Positions 63,835 through 64,000 of a DNA stretch of 64,000 bases are shown piece after piece. The notes beneath the pieces are model-generated. The model saw only the letters and a program-made list of their open reading frames with translations, searched no databases and was not told where the DNA came from. A program made the position numbers and the translations under genes. The number at the start of each line of letters is the position of its first letter. Within the stretch, counting starts at the first letter, position 1. The DNA lies in assembly GCA_014871385.1 (NCBI GenBank), contig CM026423.1, positions 433,475 through 497,474 of the forward strand. The letters run 5' to 3'. This stretch comes from Ceratodon purpureus. Taxonomy: Eukaryota; Streptophyta; Bryopsida; Pseudoditrichales; Ditrichaceae.

Positions 63835-64000
63835 TTCGTCAAACCCTTCTCGCTCCGCTCCATGGGTTTGCTTTATGTTGTTCAAATATTTGAATGGGAA
63901 ACAATTAATTTACTCATAAACCGTAGATAAAAATTTATTTGGGGAATAAATTATTGGATGAATGTATTTTTATTTTTTTTATCCAAGAAACTCAGGAATT

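Noticed and set aside
1-64000. tRNA or rRNA genes
   Set aside because: None found by eye; the only tRNA-related sequences are the primer-binding sites.

Overview
Organism: this is nuclear DNA of a plant-type eukaryote. The host genes have GT-AG introns of about 70-130 bases. The retroelements are Ty3/gypsy elements of the Ogre/Tat/Athila kind: no chromodomain, very long LTRs, extra ORFs, and in three of four a tRNA-Asp-type primer site. I favour a charophyte alga or a non-seed land plant, but the sequence alone does not settle the species. About 52 of the 64 kb is a nest of four LTR retrotransposons; the rest is host sequence with two or three recognisable genes. Layout: Element 1 (E1, + strand, 1-12788) has its 5' LTR cut by the window edge. 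It sits inside the 3' LTR of Element 2 (E2, - strand, 12789-52283). Element 3 (E3, - strand, 20725-50078, TSD TCACC) sits inside the 5' LTR of E2. Element 4 (E4, - strand, 27121-43301, TSD ATAAA) sits inside the RNase H region of E3 pol. E2 itself landed inside a 171-base coding repeat of a host gene (presumed TSD CGCGG). LTR-pair substitutions that I counted by eye agree with this order: E2 6/422, E3 about 6/594, E1 about 6/3400, E4 1/1642. How the element genes fit together: every element has gag, protease, RT, RNase H and integrase. In E1 and E2, gag and pol lie in one frame separated only by UGA-CGG, a known leaky-stop context; in E3 they are separated by UAG; in E4 they are fused. Each element also has an accessory ORF (aORF): a globular part, an acidic/proline-rich linker and a coiled coil. 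Its place differs: inside the LTR downstream of a TATA box (E1, E2), fused behind integrase (E3), or a separate ORF 3' of pol (E4). E4 is the youngest and looks intact. Its LTRs and 3' third, but not gag-pol, carry dozens of copies of a near-palindromic 11-mer, GTCWANTWGAC. E1, E2 and E3 are each enriched in a different short motif (CCGG, TCCG and TACTG). Motif plus element-specific accessory protein recalls the VANDAL/VANC anti-silencing system, and this is my best candidate for an undescribed system. Host part: 52284-57556 (+) is an intron-rich gene with acidic repeats, RNA polymerase II CTD-like YxPTSP repeats, a ParB-like domain and a permuted N6/N4 DNA-methyltransferase-like domain whose catalytic motifs are degenerate. 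Two in-frame stops and the E2 insertion make it a probable pseudogene. 58374-59679 (-) holds exons of a ubiquitin-specific protease. 61357-62112 (-) is an unrecognised coiled-coil protein. The rest shows little that I can support.
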